Assembly (NCBI GenBank): GCA_954871525.1
Contig: OX940868.1
Location: 12,266,056-12,330,055, forward strand
Length of the DNA: 64,000 nucleotides
Source of the DNA: Parietaria judaica
Lineage: Eukaryota; Streptophyta; Magnoliopsida; Rosales; Urticaceae
Direction: 5' to 3'
Shown: positions 12,252 through 22,758 of the stretch, in pieces
How the letters are laid out: each line of letters opens with the position of its first letter
Numbering within the stretch: position 1 is the first letter of the stretch
Position numbers and translations under genes: made by a program
Notes under the pieces: generated by a model
Database searches by the model: none
What the model was told of the DNA's origin: nothing
What the model saw: the letters and a program-made list of their open reading frames with translations, nothing else

Positions 12252-13786
12252 TATTGATGTCGTTTTTTGGATCAAACACTGTTGAGGCCCAAGTTGTGGA
12301 TTTTAGGGCCTGGCCTAATAGTCGTTGATGACGTGGCGGGCTTCTGTTGATGCTTGTATGGGCTTTGGATGGCTTTTATTGTCAATGATCGTTCTCCTTG
12401 ATTATGTTGACTTCGGGGTGGTCAGCGTAGACTTCGAGGTGAGGTTTTGGTTGACCGATTCGGGGACTCTGAGTCGGTGTCTCTGGATCGAAGGTCTCGT
12501 GGCCGCTCAGGGTCCGGGCGATCGGGATGGCTCACTACCTGTTACCGCAGAGCCTGGAGATGACCAGGCCAGGTTTTGTACAGGTTCGGAGTCCACGCGG
12601 ATCGGGGGTACCAATGAGCGGGGGAGTGCATTCGTCCGATAAATTAAGCCAGAGGCCTCCCTCAGGGTGATCCCTTGGTCGTCCGGATCTTAGAGGAATT
12701 TCTTCAGGCCTGACCCTGCGGCCCAAATAGTGGGCCCTGTCACTTGTCCCAAGACTATCCCAGCAATCGCGTAATGTATTGGAGATAGGCTGGACACAAC
12801 GTGAAACAGAGCCTATTAGGCGGGTCTTGGCCTTATGAAAATTCCTCCAAGGCTTCCGCTTTTATGAATTATCTCACTTTCTGAGCCTGAAAAAATGTAA
12901 CACCCGAGGTCAAGGGAAACAGGGGGGGGGGGGGTAGGGGGGGGTACCCCCTGATTCACCTCCGACGCTCAAAATTAGTATAATATTTGAGGGGAGACGA
13001 GTATATCGGGGGTAGAGAGAGAGAGAACTCGAGTTGAGTGAGTTTGAATGAGTTACCGTTTCAACTGTACTGAGCTTCTATTTATAGTTGGGCCCAGGGG
13101 CCTAAATGCAGTAAAATATTGTTTCGGGGGGGCCCGGACAATAATTTAATTGTATTTTAGTCCCTGGGAAAAGATGGTCCGATCCCGGCCGTCCGCGCGA
13201 GATCAGACGGCCACCAAGCCCCCGAGGGGGGCCCGCTTTGTGCGAGATCGATGGGCAGGGGTAATCCCTGCCCTACACGTACCCGTGAGGGCCCGCCCCA
13301 GCAAGTGGGCTGGCGCGGCATCCCGTGCGCCCCGATCAGGCCCATCAGGGCCTTACACGCGTCCCGCGCGGGGACCAAGGCCCGCAAGTGGTCGTGTTCC
13401 GCTGAGGGGACACAGGCGCTCATGATCGCGCCATGTGGCGCGATCGGAAGTAGGCTGCCCCCAAGTAGGGGGCTGAGGCGACCCCGGGTGGGGCCCGCGG
13501 GCGAGTGGCGGCGCAGGAAGCCGCCACGTGGCGTGGCCCTGACAGCCCTTTTTTTCGTAAATTTTATGTCGTTTTCGGGGTTCTTCATATTTTTGCGAAC
13601 ATCGGGACACTTTGTTTTTCAAAAACGGGCATCCGGAGGGAAATTTGGGTTTGAAATTGATTAATTTGATTAATAACCTTAATTAAAAGATTAATCAAAT
13701 TATATAATTAATTAACGGAAATCATTTTAATAATTTCCGTTTAGGTAATTTATTTGGTAAATCAATTCCGAGAATTACCCATAACA
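12252..13786 (-). repeat. 3' LTR of Tat-type element (left LTR)
   Basis: 1535 bp. It starts TATTGATG (the right LTR has TGTTGATG, so one base has mutated) and ends CATAACA. It differs from the right LTR by about 73 bp missing near 13546 and by a shorter poly-G tract at 12923-12946. Otherwise it is visually near-identical. Confidence 0.92.
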
Positions 13787-13802
13787 TTAACCCCCCAGTT
13801 TT
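13787..13802 (-). other. Polypurine tract of Tat-type element
   Basis: Read on the minus strand, AAAACTGGGGGGTTAA directly abuts the 3' LTR. This is the expected place for the plus-strand primer. The 14-nt core recurs internally at 18214-18227. Confidence 0.75.
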
Positions 13803-13831
13803 ACGGAAGTTCGTGATTTCCGTGAAACTTC

Positions 13832-13838
13832 TATAAAT
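13832..13838 (+). promoter_or_regulatory. TATA box for the antisense gene of the element
   Basis: TATAAAT stands 46 bp inside the left LTR boundary, pointing away from the LTR. It is followed by a C/T-rich leader and a possible small intron (GAAGTAAGTC near 13900). It is suitably placed to drive the plus-strand spliced ORF at 15339-17167. This is an inference from position and motif only. Confidence 0.4.
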
Positions 13839-15338
13839 TCGAGGTGGGCCCTTTCATTTTCTCATTTCCGAGGCGAGACGAGATCTGCGGTTTTACTCGA
13901 AGTAAGTCTTTCAGACCTGAGTAAATTTTTATTCTGTTACCCTTTTCACGCACCGTTTTTTCCGGAGTGTTGCGCTTTTAGTGGTCTTCATCGCAGCTCG
14001 GTTTTTGTAATACGACTTTCGGGTTGATTTTTGTGAAAATCGAGTAGAAGCCGGAGAGGACCCTCGCCGGGGTCGCCCGGATCTGGCGAGGCCAGTGGAA
14101 GAGGAGAGCAGCGCTGGTGGCTGCGAGGTGAGGCAGTGAGCCGCGGGCTCGCCCGCGCGGGCTTTTGGCGAGGTCGGCCAAGCCCTAGGCGGCGCCGCGC
14201 GGCTCGCCGTCGACGGAGGAGGGCCTCGCGAGGTCCGGGAGGCCGCTGCGAGTCCGTCGGTGCAGGCGGCGCTCGGTGGCGAGGCCGGTGGAGAGTGGGC
14301 GGATCCGTGCCTCCCGCGGGTTTCAGGCGAGGTCGGGCTCGCTCTCGCCGGCGCGGGAGGGCTCGCCGCTGCCGGAGGCGGACCGTACGAGGTCCGAGAA
14401 GACCAGACGGTCTTGTCGGTGGGGCCGTCGGGTGCCGAGGTGGCCGGTTGTGGCCCGGCTGCGCTGAGCTCGCCTTCGCCGGGGAAGATCTCGCCGCCGT
14501 GGCCGGAGCGGGGTCCCTCGAGGACCGGGGGGACCCGGCGATCCCGTCTGTGGGCTCGCCTCCATCGGGCGTAGCCGGGGGAGATCGGACGGTGTCGGCC
14601 CCTTTGCGGGGTTTCGACGAGGCCTGCGATGGCGCGGTGGGTCCTCTCGTCGCCGGTGTCGGTTCCGTCGTGACACGGGAGGCCCGGGCGATCCCGTCGG
14701 GGGCGGTGAGGAGCCGCCCAGGGGTCGGAGGTGGTGAGTGGGCCCGTGGGATCCCGAGCGGGTCCGACGAGGGCGGGGTCGTCCGTGGTGGGGCCCAGCG
14801 ACCCATTTCCGCCGGCGCCCACCTCCCCGAGGTCCAGGGAGGAGGCGCGACTTGGTCCATGGAGGGGCCGCCTTCTGGGAGGGTGGCGGGTGGTCGTGGT
14901 GCCGAGGCTCCCTCTTCGGGAGCCATCGGTCCGGTCGGGTTCTCCGTGGGCCCAGGCTTCTTCAGCCTGGGTTCCGGGCAAGTTTCCGTTAGTGGGGGCG
15001 CGTTGATTCTTTTACCTCTTTTTTCAGGTGGGGTCCGCGCTCTAATTCTTGGTCCGGGTGCAGGATTTGAATTTCCTGCTCCGGATATACCCCGAGGTTT
15101 TTCTTCTTCTGGGTGGGACAGGTCTTCGATGCCAGCCTCTTCGGCTGGTGCTGACAGGCCATCTTCTTTACCTCTCGGCGGGGTTCCGAGAGGGTATTCT
15201 TCTTCATTGCCCCTGGCGGTGGGGCTGACGTCGACCGGTGGGACCCCTCTTCGGGGTTCGCCTCCTGTCTCCGAGTTAGACCAGAGGTCCCTCGGGGCAG
15301 GTCCGGATACCCGTTTGGTTGTTGCAGGTACTCGCTCC
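13839..15338 (+). other. GC-rich leader region of the antisense gene
   Basis: Very GC-rich DNA that is open in several frames on both strands because stop codons are rare there. An acceptor-like CTCTTTTTTCAG ends at about 15028. I do not regard any of the long frames here as a proven protein. The region could be a spliced 5'UTR or an N-terminal extension. Confidence 0.35.
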
Positions 15339-17167
15339 ATGGCTATTGACGTGAGTGGATCGCGTCATAGAGCCGTCATAGCAGGCGGGTCATGTCCGAT
15401 TTTTCATCGGAACGTGAGGAGGCGGGTTGATCCTGATCATGAGGCTCCCACCAGGTTTTGGTTTGATCCGCCTTTGTATTGTTCTGATATTGACGTTCCG
15501 AGCGTCGTTTCTTCTGATGACCTGAGGGGCTGGTCCCTGTCGAGGGCGTATGCGTGCCGGCGGAGGGATCCTTGCCTAGCTGTCCTCCTGATGGGATGGT
15601 GGCGGTGCCTTTGGAGAGCATTCGGCTTGGATTTACTCTCCCGATCCCTCCATTGCTGGAGGAGATTTTGGCCTGCACCGGCTTGCATCCGATCCAGCTT
15701 AGCCCGGATGCTTGTCGGTTTATCGCCGGGTGTTACTCGATGTGGCGGGAGGAACGTGGTCGCGCCCTTTCGGCCGATCAGCTTTTTCAGTTCTTCATGC
15801 TCCGCCTCTATTGGGGTACGCAGGGTCTTGAAAACTGGTGCGTCCTTGATTCCAATCAGGGCGTCAGTGTTGCTCACCTCCACCAGTATTCGGATCCTGA
15901 CTGGCATAGTCGCTGGGTTTGGGTCCCATGTGGTTATTTGGGATCCGTTCCCCGGCGTCTGGTTCCGCCTCCACCCCGCTCTCGTCCGACTTTCGGGAGT
16001 TTTGACTTTGGCAGCCTTTTTATGGCAAGGTCGGTAACCCCCGAGTTTTTTGCTCCGTTTCTGGAGCGGTCGGCGTGGGTTTCGTCAGGGTGGATTCCGG
16101 CTGATCGTTTGTTGGTACCGCGTTGGGCTTCTCTGGAAGGGCCCCAGTCTTTTCACGGTTTCTTTTTTCACTTTGCTGGTTGTCTCGTAGCATGATTTGC
16201 TTCGCCTTCTAACTCTGTTTTTTACTTTTTGCAGGTATGGCTGGGGAAGACACCACTGGCGATTCTGGGAGGACTACTTCGGGGGTTTTGTTGAGCCGGC
16301 CCCGTCGACCTGCGCAGGCTGCCGGAGACGACGGGGAGCGTCGTCAGTCGAGGGGGTCCCTCTCACGGGGGAGGGCCCCTTATACCACTGTGGGAGCGTC
16401 GTCGTCACATGTGGCGGCGCCGGGCGGTAGATCTACGCGGGTGGTTCACAAACCGTTCGTCTTTGACTATGCTCCCCCGTTGGAGGAGCTGGGCGCGGCC
16501 GGGCAGACCCTGCCCCAGGTATTTTCTGTCTTTAGAACAATTTGTTCAGCTGTTTTTGTCTTTCTGCTTCGTGGTTCATTCTCTGTTTGACTTTTTGCAG
16601 GTTCCTTCGGTGTTTCCCCCTAGCAGATCTGACTTCTTGGTTCCACCTCGGGATCTCCGGGTGGATGCCGTATATATGCAGGAGATAGCCTCCCTTTGCG
16701 CCCGGAATGCTTCGCTAGAGCGCGAGAATCAGGAGTATCGGTCCCGGGCCGAGATTTCGCAGGGAGGGATGTCGTCCGCCCTTCGTGTGCTCCACGAGGC
16801 TCAGGAGACCCGAGAGCGACTGGCGGGCCAGATAGCCCGGGGGTCCGTGGAGTATCATAGAACAGCTTCCGCGCTTGTTTCAACGCGGAACTGCATTGCT
16901 GCGTTGGAGGCCGATCTTTGGGATATGCGGAGTAGCATGTCGGAGACTGAGGACACCCACTTCTGGGAGGGTTTTATTGCCGTCTTCGTCTCCTTGGTGA
17001 TGTCCAACCAAGGAGTTCCGTTGTCTGTCTCATTCCTGACGGAGCAGTACCAGCTCCCGGCTCATGTCAGGGCGACACTCGAGCCCTATGTGGCGGCGAT
17101 TCCGGCTCCTCCTCCGGCGGTTCAGCGATCCCACAGACTACATAGGTGCTTACGACGCTACCGGTAG
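15339..17167 (+). pseudogene. Antisense spliced ORF of the Tat element (putative gypsy-type transposon domain)
   Basis: A gene on the strand opposite gag-pol. Exon A begins at ATG 15339 in a good context (TCCATGG). It shifts frame near 15555, then carries a block (GMVAVPLESIRLGFTLPIPP, then LHPIQLSPDACRFIAG) resembling the plant 'putative gypsy type transposon' family (PF04195-like). Exon B (16237-16518) is low in complexity and ends FDYAPPLEELGAAGQ. An 82-bp intron (16519-16600, GT...TTTTTGCAG) joins in phase to exon C (16601-17167, stop TAG). Exon C has a heptad-rich coiled coil around ERENQEYRSRAE. An intron with donor near 16190 and acceptor TTTGCAG at 16235 probably joins A to B. Such antisense ORFs between pol and the 3' LTR are described for Tat elements, and their function is unknown. 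Confidence 0.65.
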
Positions 17168-17621
17168 CAGCACAGGCGACCTCTCGCGATTCCGAGGCCA
17201 CGGGGTGGAGTAGCACAGCGTCTCTTCTTGTACTTTTCTTCGCACTCTTTTTTCAGAGTTTTGTAGCACCCACCGCCTGTGGTGAGGTTTTGACTGATGC
17301 CTTCTGGGCATGGCTTGTATATATTTGACTCAGTTTCCGCTTTTTATGTCATGTCTCTACATGCCTCGATTGAGGTTGCGCCGGTTTTTATTTTGCTGCT
17401 TCCGTTGGTTTCCGCTTTTCTCGGTTTTACCCCTTCTTTCTTTTGTTGCAGGCGATTCGGTTCGGTTTCCGATTCTTTCACCGGCGGTTATCCTGATGTA
17501 CCTGTCGTACTCTACGCCTTTCGAAATAGGTTTTCGACCCCCCGAGCTTTGTTGAGCTTTTTTTGGGGTGGCCTCCTTCTGCTTTTAGCCAAAGTCTGGT
17601 TTCTGGCTTCGTTCTCGGGTG

Positions 17622-18152
17622 CCTGAGCAGGCGGGATCGGGGTCCGGGCCTTGCTAGAACTTTTGTGTTGGGAGGACGCTTCTGAGGCGTTTGGCTTCCC
17701 AAAGTTGGCGCCTGGGAGGGCGGCTTACTGTCTCGGGTGCCGAGGTCAGCGCATGGGAGGGCGGCTTACAGTTTCGGTCTTGGTTGCCTGAGCAGGCGGG
17801 ATCGAGGTTCGGGCCTTGATAGAACTTTACGCTTGGAGGACGCTTGTGAGGTGTTTGGCTTCCCGAAGTTGGCGCCTGGGAAGGCGGGTTTTTGTCTCGG
17901 GTGCCGAGGTCGGCACCTGGGAGGGCGGCTTACAGTTTCAGACTTTGTCGCCTGAGCAAGCGAGATCGAGGTCCGGGCCTTGCTAATACTTAATGCCTGG
18001 AGGACGCTTGTGAGGCGTTTGGCTTCCCGAAGTTGGCGCCTGGGAGGGCGGCTTACCGTCTCGGGTGCCGAGGTCGGCGCCTGGGAGGGCGGATTACAGT
18101 TTCGGACTTTGTTGCCTGAGCAGGCGGGATCGAGGTCCGGGCTTTGCTAGGA

Positions 18153-18155
<3 letters not shown>
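17622..18155. repeat. Tandem repeat, about 164 bp period, 3.2 copies
   Basis: Units start with CCTGAGCAGG/CAAGC at 17622, 17787, 17951 and 18115, a spacing of 165, 164 and 164 bp. Inside each unit a GCCTGGGAGGGCGGCTTAC block appears twice. It lies in the 3' spacer of the Tat element, and the copies differ at several bases. Confidence 0.85.

Positions 18156-18156
<1 letters not shown>

Positions 18157-18193
<37 letters not shown>
18157..18193. repeat. (TA)n microsatellite
   Basis: A pure TA tract at the end of the last tandem unit. Confidence 0.95.
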
Positions 18194-18196
<3 letters not shown>

Positions 18197-18213
18197 TCTT
18201 TGCCTATTCCGGT

Positions 18214-18227
18214 AACCCCCCAGTTTT
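18214..18227 (-). other. Internal second polypurine-tract-like motif
   Basis: AACCCCCCAGTTTT on the plus strand is identical over 14 nt to the sequence abutting the 3' LTR (13789-13802). A third, weaker version (AACCCCCGAGTTTTT) is at 16036-16050. It lies between the end of pol and the antisense-gene block. Confidence 0.5.
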
Positions 18228-18818
18228 TGAGTAATCTGTTGGGGTTAGGAAAAAACTATACAAGTAGAGACATATGTGATAGTAGAAATAACAATTTTCT
18301 ATTGATTTGGCACTTCTTGTGGTGCCTTCTTTACATAGATTGGTCCATCGGAGCTATTTCCGGACCATTTGGGGTGCTTTGTGGCGGGGACGATGATTTC
18401 GGGCGTGTTCCCTGCGAGTTTTCCTTCCTGTGTTGGAGCTTTTTGTTTTTGTTTTTTCTTAGCTTCAACCTGGATCGGAACATTCCAGGGAAGATTTTCC
18501 GTAGACTGGCCGGGCTCTCGGTCGTTGCTCAGCTCGTTCGGCTCCGTACTTCACAGGTTTCTCGCTCCGGGTGCGCGGCCCGTTTCTCGCCGCGTGCCAC
18601 TTACTAGTAGTATTGCTTCAAATGTTCGACGTTCCAGGGACGGGGAATCTCCTTACCCCCCATCTCTTCCAGTCGATAAGTTCCATCTCTGATGACTTCG
18701 TTGACGCGGTAGGAACCTTCCCAGGTAGGTCCCAGGACGCCGGCTCCCTGGACTTGCGTGTTCTGCCCACCTTTCTGAGAACAAGGCTGCCTTCGAGGAA
18801 GCGTCTTGCCTTGACTTC

Positions 18819-21800
18819 TTAATTGTAGTATCGCTCTACAATCCGCTTCTGGGCCGCCAGGTGGGTATAGGCGTCGTTTCTTCTTTCTTCAAGGAGGTCG
18901 AGCTCGGCTCTTAGTGCCTTGGAGTTTTGTTCCGGGTCGTAGAGTTCAATCCGGGGCGATGGCACTGTGATCTCCGCAGGGATGACCGCCTCGACGCCAT
19001 ATGTTAGAGCGGATGGAGTTTCGCCCGTTGCGTTTCTGGCGGTGGTGCGGTACGCCCAGAGCACTGCTGGCAATTCTTCGGCCCATTTCCCTTTCTTCTC
19101 GTCAAGTTTCTTTTTTAGGATCGCCTTGATATCCTTGTTGACTGACTCCACTTGGCCGTTGGCTTGTGGGTAGACCGGGGAGGAATAAGTGTTGCTTATT
19201 CCGAGGTCTTGGCAGAACGACCGGAGGTCCGGGTTGTTAAACTGTTTAGCGTTGTCGGTGATGATGGACTCGGGGATTCCGTGCCGGCACACTATGTTGC
19301 GCCAGATGAAATTTGTTGTGTTCGTCTGAGTGATCTTTGCCATGGGCTCTGCTTCGACCCACTTGGTGAAGTAGTCGATAGCGACTATGGCGTATTCCAC
19401 CCCTCCTGGTGCCTTTGGGAGTTTTCCGATCAGGTCGATCCCCCATTTCGCGAAGTGACGGGGGATCATCACAGGGCAGAGTGGGACCGCCAGCTGTCGC
19501 GGGATTTGCGCAAACTGTTGGCATTTGTCACATCTTCGCGCCATTTCGGCGGAGTCTTTCTTGAGAGTGGGCCAGAAGTACCCTTGTTTCAGAGTTTTCA
19601 GCGCCAGGGATCGTCCTGTGTAGTGGTTTCCACAAATTCCTTCGTGGATCTCGCGGAGGACTAGGTTGGCGTCTTCTTCATCGAGGCATTTCAGGAGAGG
19701 TTGAATGAAACCTCGTTTATAGAGTTCTCTATTGTGTAGCACATATCTTGTTGCACGGAACTTGAGCTGTCTGGCTTTTTTGCGATCGGTCGGGAGAGTA
19801 CCATGTTTCAGGTACTTTGTCACCGGGGTGGTCCATCTTTCGCCGGGTTCGCTTGCCAGGGAGAGGATTCCCTCGTCATGAGTTGGGATTGTTCCTTTTT
19901 TTATTTCTGTCGTCGCTTCGTTTCTGGCGGCGGCGTCAGGGATTTCGAGCTTCCTTATCGAAGGTTCGCTGAGGGCTTCGATCGGGACATTTTCCCGTCC
20001 TTCGTTGCCTGCCCCGGAAGCTTCCCTTGCTAGGGCGTCGGCCTCCGAGTTTTCGTTTCGTGGGATCTGTGTGATCTCGTACCAGGATAGTGGCTCCAGG
20101 CGTCGTCTCGTTTCCGCAAGGTACGCCACCATGTGAGCTTCCTTTGCTTGGTACTCACCATCCACTTGCTTCACAATCAGTTGAGAGTCGCAGTGGATTC
20201 GTAGGTTTTCCACCGAGAGCTTGTGTGCGATTCGCAGTCCGGCTAGCAGCGCCTCGTATTCAGCTTCGTTATTTGAAGTCTTGAACCCGAAGCGCAGGGC
20301 GTAGCGGACCTTTTCACCATCGAGGTTGGTGAGTACTATCCCGGCCCCGGACCCGTCCATGTTTGAGGCGCCGTCGACGTGCAGGCACCAGGTTGGGCCG
20401 TCGGGGGGATTTTTTCTCTTTGGGGGTTTGGGTGCTTCGTCCATTTCTTCCTTGGTTTCGTCCTCGGTGTCGTATGTGAACTCAGCGATGAAATCGGCTA
20501 GAGCTTGGCCTTTGATGGCTACCCCAGCCTGATACTCGACGCCGTATTCTCCTAGCTCTTGCGACCAGATAGCCATTCGTGAGGAGGTGCCTTTGAGCAG
20601 CGCCTTCCGGACCGGGTGCTCAGTTCTCACGACTACTTGGTGAGCCTGAAAATATGGGCGGAGTTTCTTTGCGGCGGTGACCAGGGCTAGTGCCAATTTC
20701 TCGATTTGCGTGTAACGCATTTAAGCGTCTAGAAGGGCTTTGCTGATGTAATAGATCGGTAATTGCCTCCTGTCTTCTTCCCGGACCACCACGGCGCTCA
20801 CCGCTCGAGTCGAAACCGAGAGGTAGAGGTAAAGTGATTCCTCCTCTTTTGGTTTTGACAACAAGGGTGGTGATCCAAGGTAGGTTTTCAGCTCCTGGAA
20901 GGCTGCTTCTTACTTCTCGTTCCAGACGAAGTTCTTTCCACCTTTGAGGGCCTAAAAGAATGGTTGGCAGCGGTCCGTGGCTTTTGAGATGAACCTTCCT
21001 AGAGCGTTGATCCTACCGTTCAGGATTTGCACTTCCTTGATCCGTTGTGGGCTCCTCATTTCGAGGAGGGCTTTGATCTTTTCGGGGTTAGCTTCGATAC
21101 CTCGTCTGTTGACGATGTATCCCAAGAACTTTCCGGATTCGACTCCGAAGGCGCACTTGGCTGGGTTTAGCTTCATCTGATACTTTCTCAGTAACAGGAA
21201 TGTCTTTCGCAGATCGTCGACGTGATCTTCTTCCCGGAGACTCTTTCCGATCATGTCGTCCACGTATACCTCCATAGTCTTTCCGATTAGCAGAGCGAAA
21301 ATCTTGTTGACCAGGCGTTGGTACGTGGCTCCGGCGTTCTTGAGTCCAAATGGCATGACTTTGTAGCAATAGAGACCTCGATCGGTCACGAATGTCGTGT
21401 GTATCTGATCGGGCTCGTGCATCCGGATCTGGTTGTATCCTGAGTAGGTGTCCATCATGCTCATGAGCTGGTGGCCGGCGGCAGCGTCCACCAATTGATC
21501 GATTCCTGGTAGCGGGAAACAATCTTTGGGACATGCCGCATTGAGATCGGAATAATCTATGCAGATTCTCCATTTCCCATTTGGTTTTTTCACCATCACT
21601 ACGTTGGATACCCAGTCAGGATACGTCACCTCTTTGATGAAGTTGGCGGCAATGAGCTTGTTGACTTCTTCTCTGATCGCCTGGTATCGTTCGGGGTTGA
21701 AGGCGCGCCGGCGTTGGATCTTCGGCGTTCTCCCCGCTTCGATGTTTAATCGGTGAACGGCGATTTCGGGGTCAATGCCGCGCATGTCGGCATGTGACCA

Positions 21801-21986
21801 GGCGAACACATCCTTGAATTCTCTTAAGAATGCGATCAACCTGGTTTTGATCATGACCGGGAGTTGGGCCCCGATCGTGACCGTCCTTTCGGGCCGGTCT
21901 TCCGCGATCGGTATCTGTGTTACTTCCGACGAGTGTTCCATGGTGGGCTTGCGTCTGTCATCTCGAGGGTCCAGCTCGCCAAACAT
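18819..21986 (-). pseudogene. Tat-type pol: reverse transcriptase, RNase H, second RNase H, integrase
   Basis: The RT part (21986-20952) has WRICIDYSDLN, FPLPGID, the catalytic YVDDM and FLGYIVNRRGIEANPEKI. The next frame (20720-18819, 633 aa) has the end of the first RNase H, then a second RNase H (LHVDGASN near residue 114, NNEAEYEALLAGL, DSQLIVKQVDGEYQ). The integrase follows, with an HHCC finger (EIHEGICGNHY ... CDKCQQF) and the DDE residues in WGIDLIGKLP, IITDNAKQF and GQVESVNK. Between the two frames the reading frame is unbroken except for three stops (near 20953, 20910 and 20719). The enzyme therefore was one polyprotein and is now dead. The dual RNase H places it in the Tat clade. 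Confidence 0.93.
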
Positions 21987-22490
21987 CCTTGCGTCCCTGG
22001 GGTAATCGGGAAGTTCTTCCTCGAGTTGCTAATCGTATTGATAACCGACTCGTTCTTCCCGGGTTTTCTTCCCTGGGCGTAGCAATTTCTGGATTCCTGC
22101 TGACTACCTTTCATAACTCCTATCCCGTTTTCAGTCGGGAATTTGACGAGTAGATGAAAGGTAGATGCGATGGCTTGCAATTTGTTGAGGCTGGGTTGTC
22201 CCAAGATGACATTGTAGGCCAAAGGTTGGTCCACCACGAGGTATCTGATCATTTTGGTAATCAGGGCTCCGTCCTCGGATCCGAACGTCGTGGGAAGGGT
22301 GATGGCGCCCTCGGTGTAGACAGGCTTTCCGTTGAAGCCATAAAGGGGTGTCTTCATCGGCGTGGGGATCAGACCTCCGAGGTTCATTTGGACCAAGGCG
22401 GATTTGAAGATAACATCGGCTGAGATTCCGTTATCGATCAGAACTCGCCGAACTCGGCTATGGCAACTAAGATATCAGTTACGATGGCGT
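21920..22490 (-). pseudogene. Tat-type retropepsin (protease) region, frameshifted
   Basis: The minus strand shows the protease active-site block LIDNGISADVIFKSAL, followed by PLYGFNGKPVYTEGAITLP and LAYNVILGQPSLNKLQAI. The upstream frame (DAIVTDILVAIAEF) connects only through a frameshift near 22445. DNG with Ile in place of the usual Ser or Ala after the glycine is noted. It sits between gag and RT as expected. Confidence 0.85.
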
Positions 22491-22758
22491 CGTTGTGAAG
22501 GTGAGAAATTCTTCGAGCCTCCTGCTCGGTGAAGGTGATCGCTTGGCTGGGGAGCATGTGGGGTGCTCCCCCGAGGTGAGTGACGTTGACTTGATGGACG
22601 TCAAAGTCTTCCCCGAGGGACCTGGCGTATCGTTTTCGTTGATTGTTTGAATCTCCGGTCTCGGGTCCGCCCATGATGGTCGATATGATGTGGAATTGGG
22701 AAGGCCTGCCCTCTTCCGGCGCTTTTCCAGTACATGATAGATTGGGGCTGCCTTCGCG

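Noticed and set aside
13150..13664. ORFs within the LTRs (also at 25477-26054 and 28438-28745)
   Set aside because: They occur in each LTR copy with frame differences and no protein-like features; LTR sequence explains them.
13929..15340. Minus-strand frames of 350 and 450 codons
   Set aside because: They lie in very GC-rich DNA where stops are rare, overlap each other in different frames, and consist of Pro/Arg/Ser-rich text without domains.
17622..18155. CRISPR-like array
   Set aside because: Units are continuous 164-bp tandem copies with no unique spacers, and the genome is a plant's.
18967..20532. Several plus-strand ORFs over Tat pol
   Set aside because: Antisense shadows of the RNase H-integrase frame.
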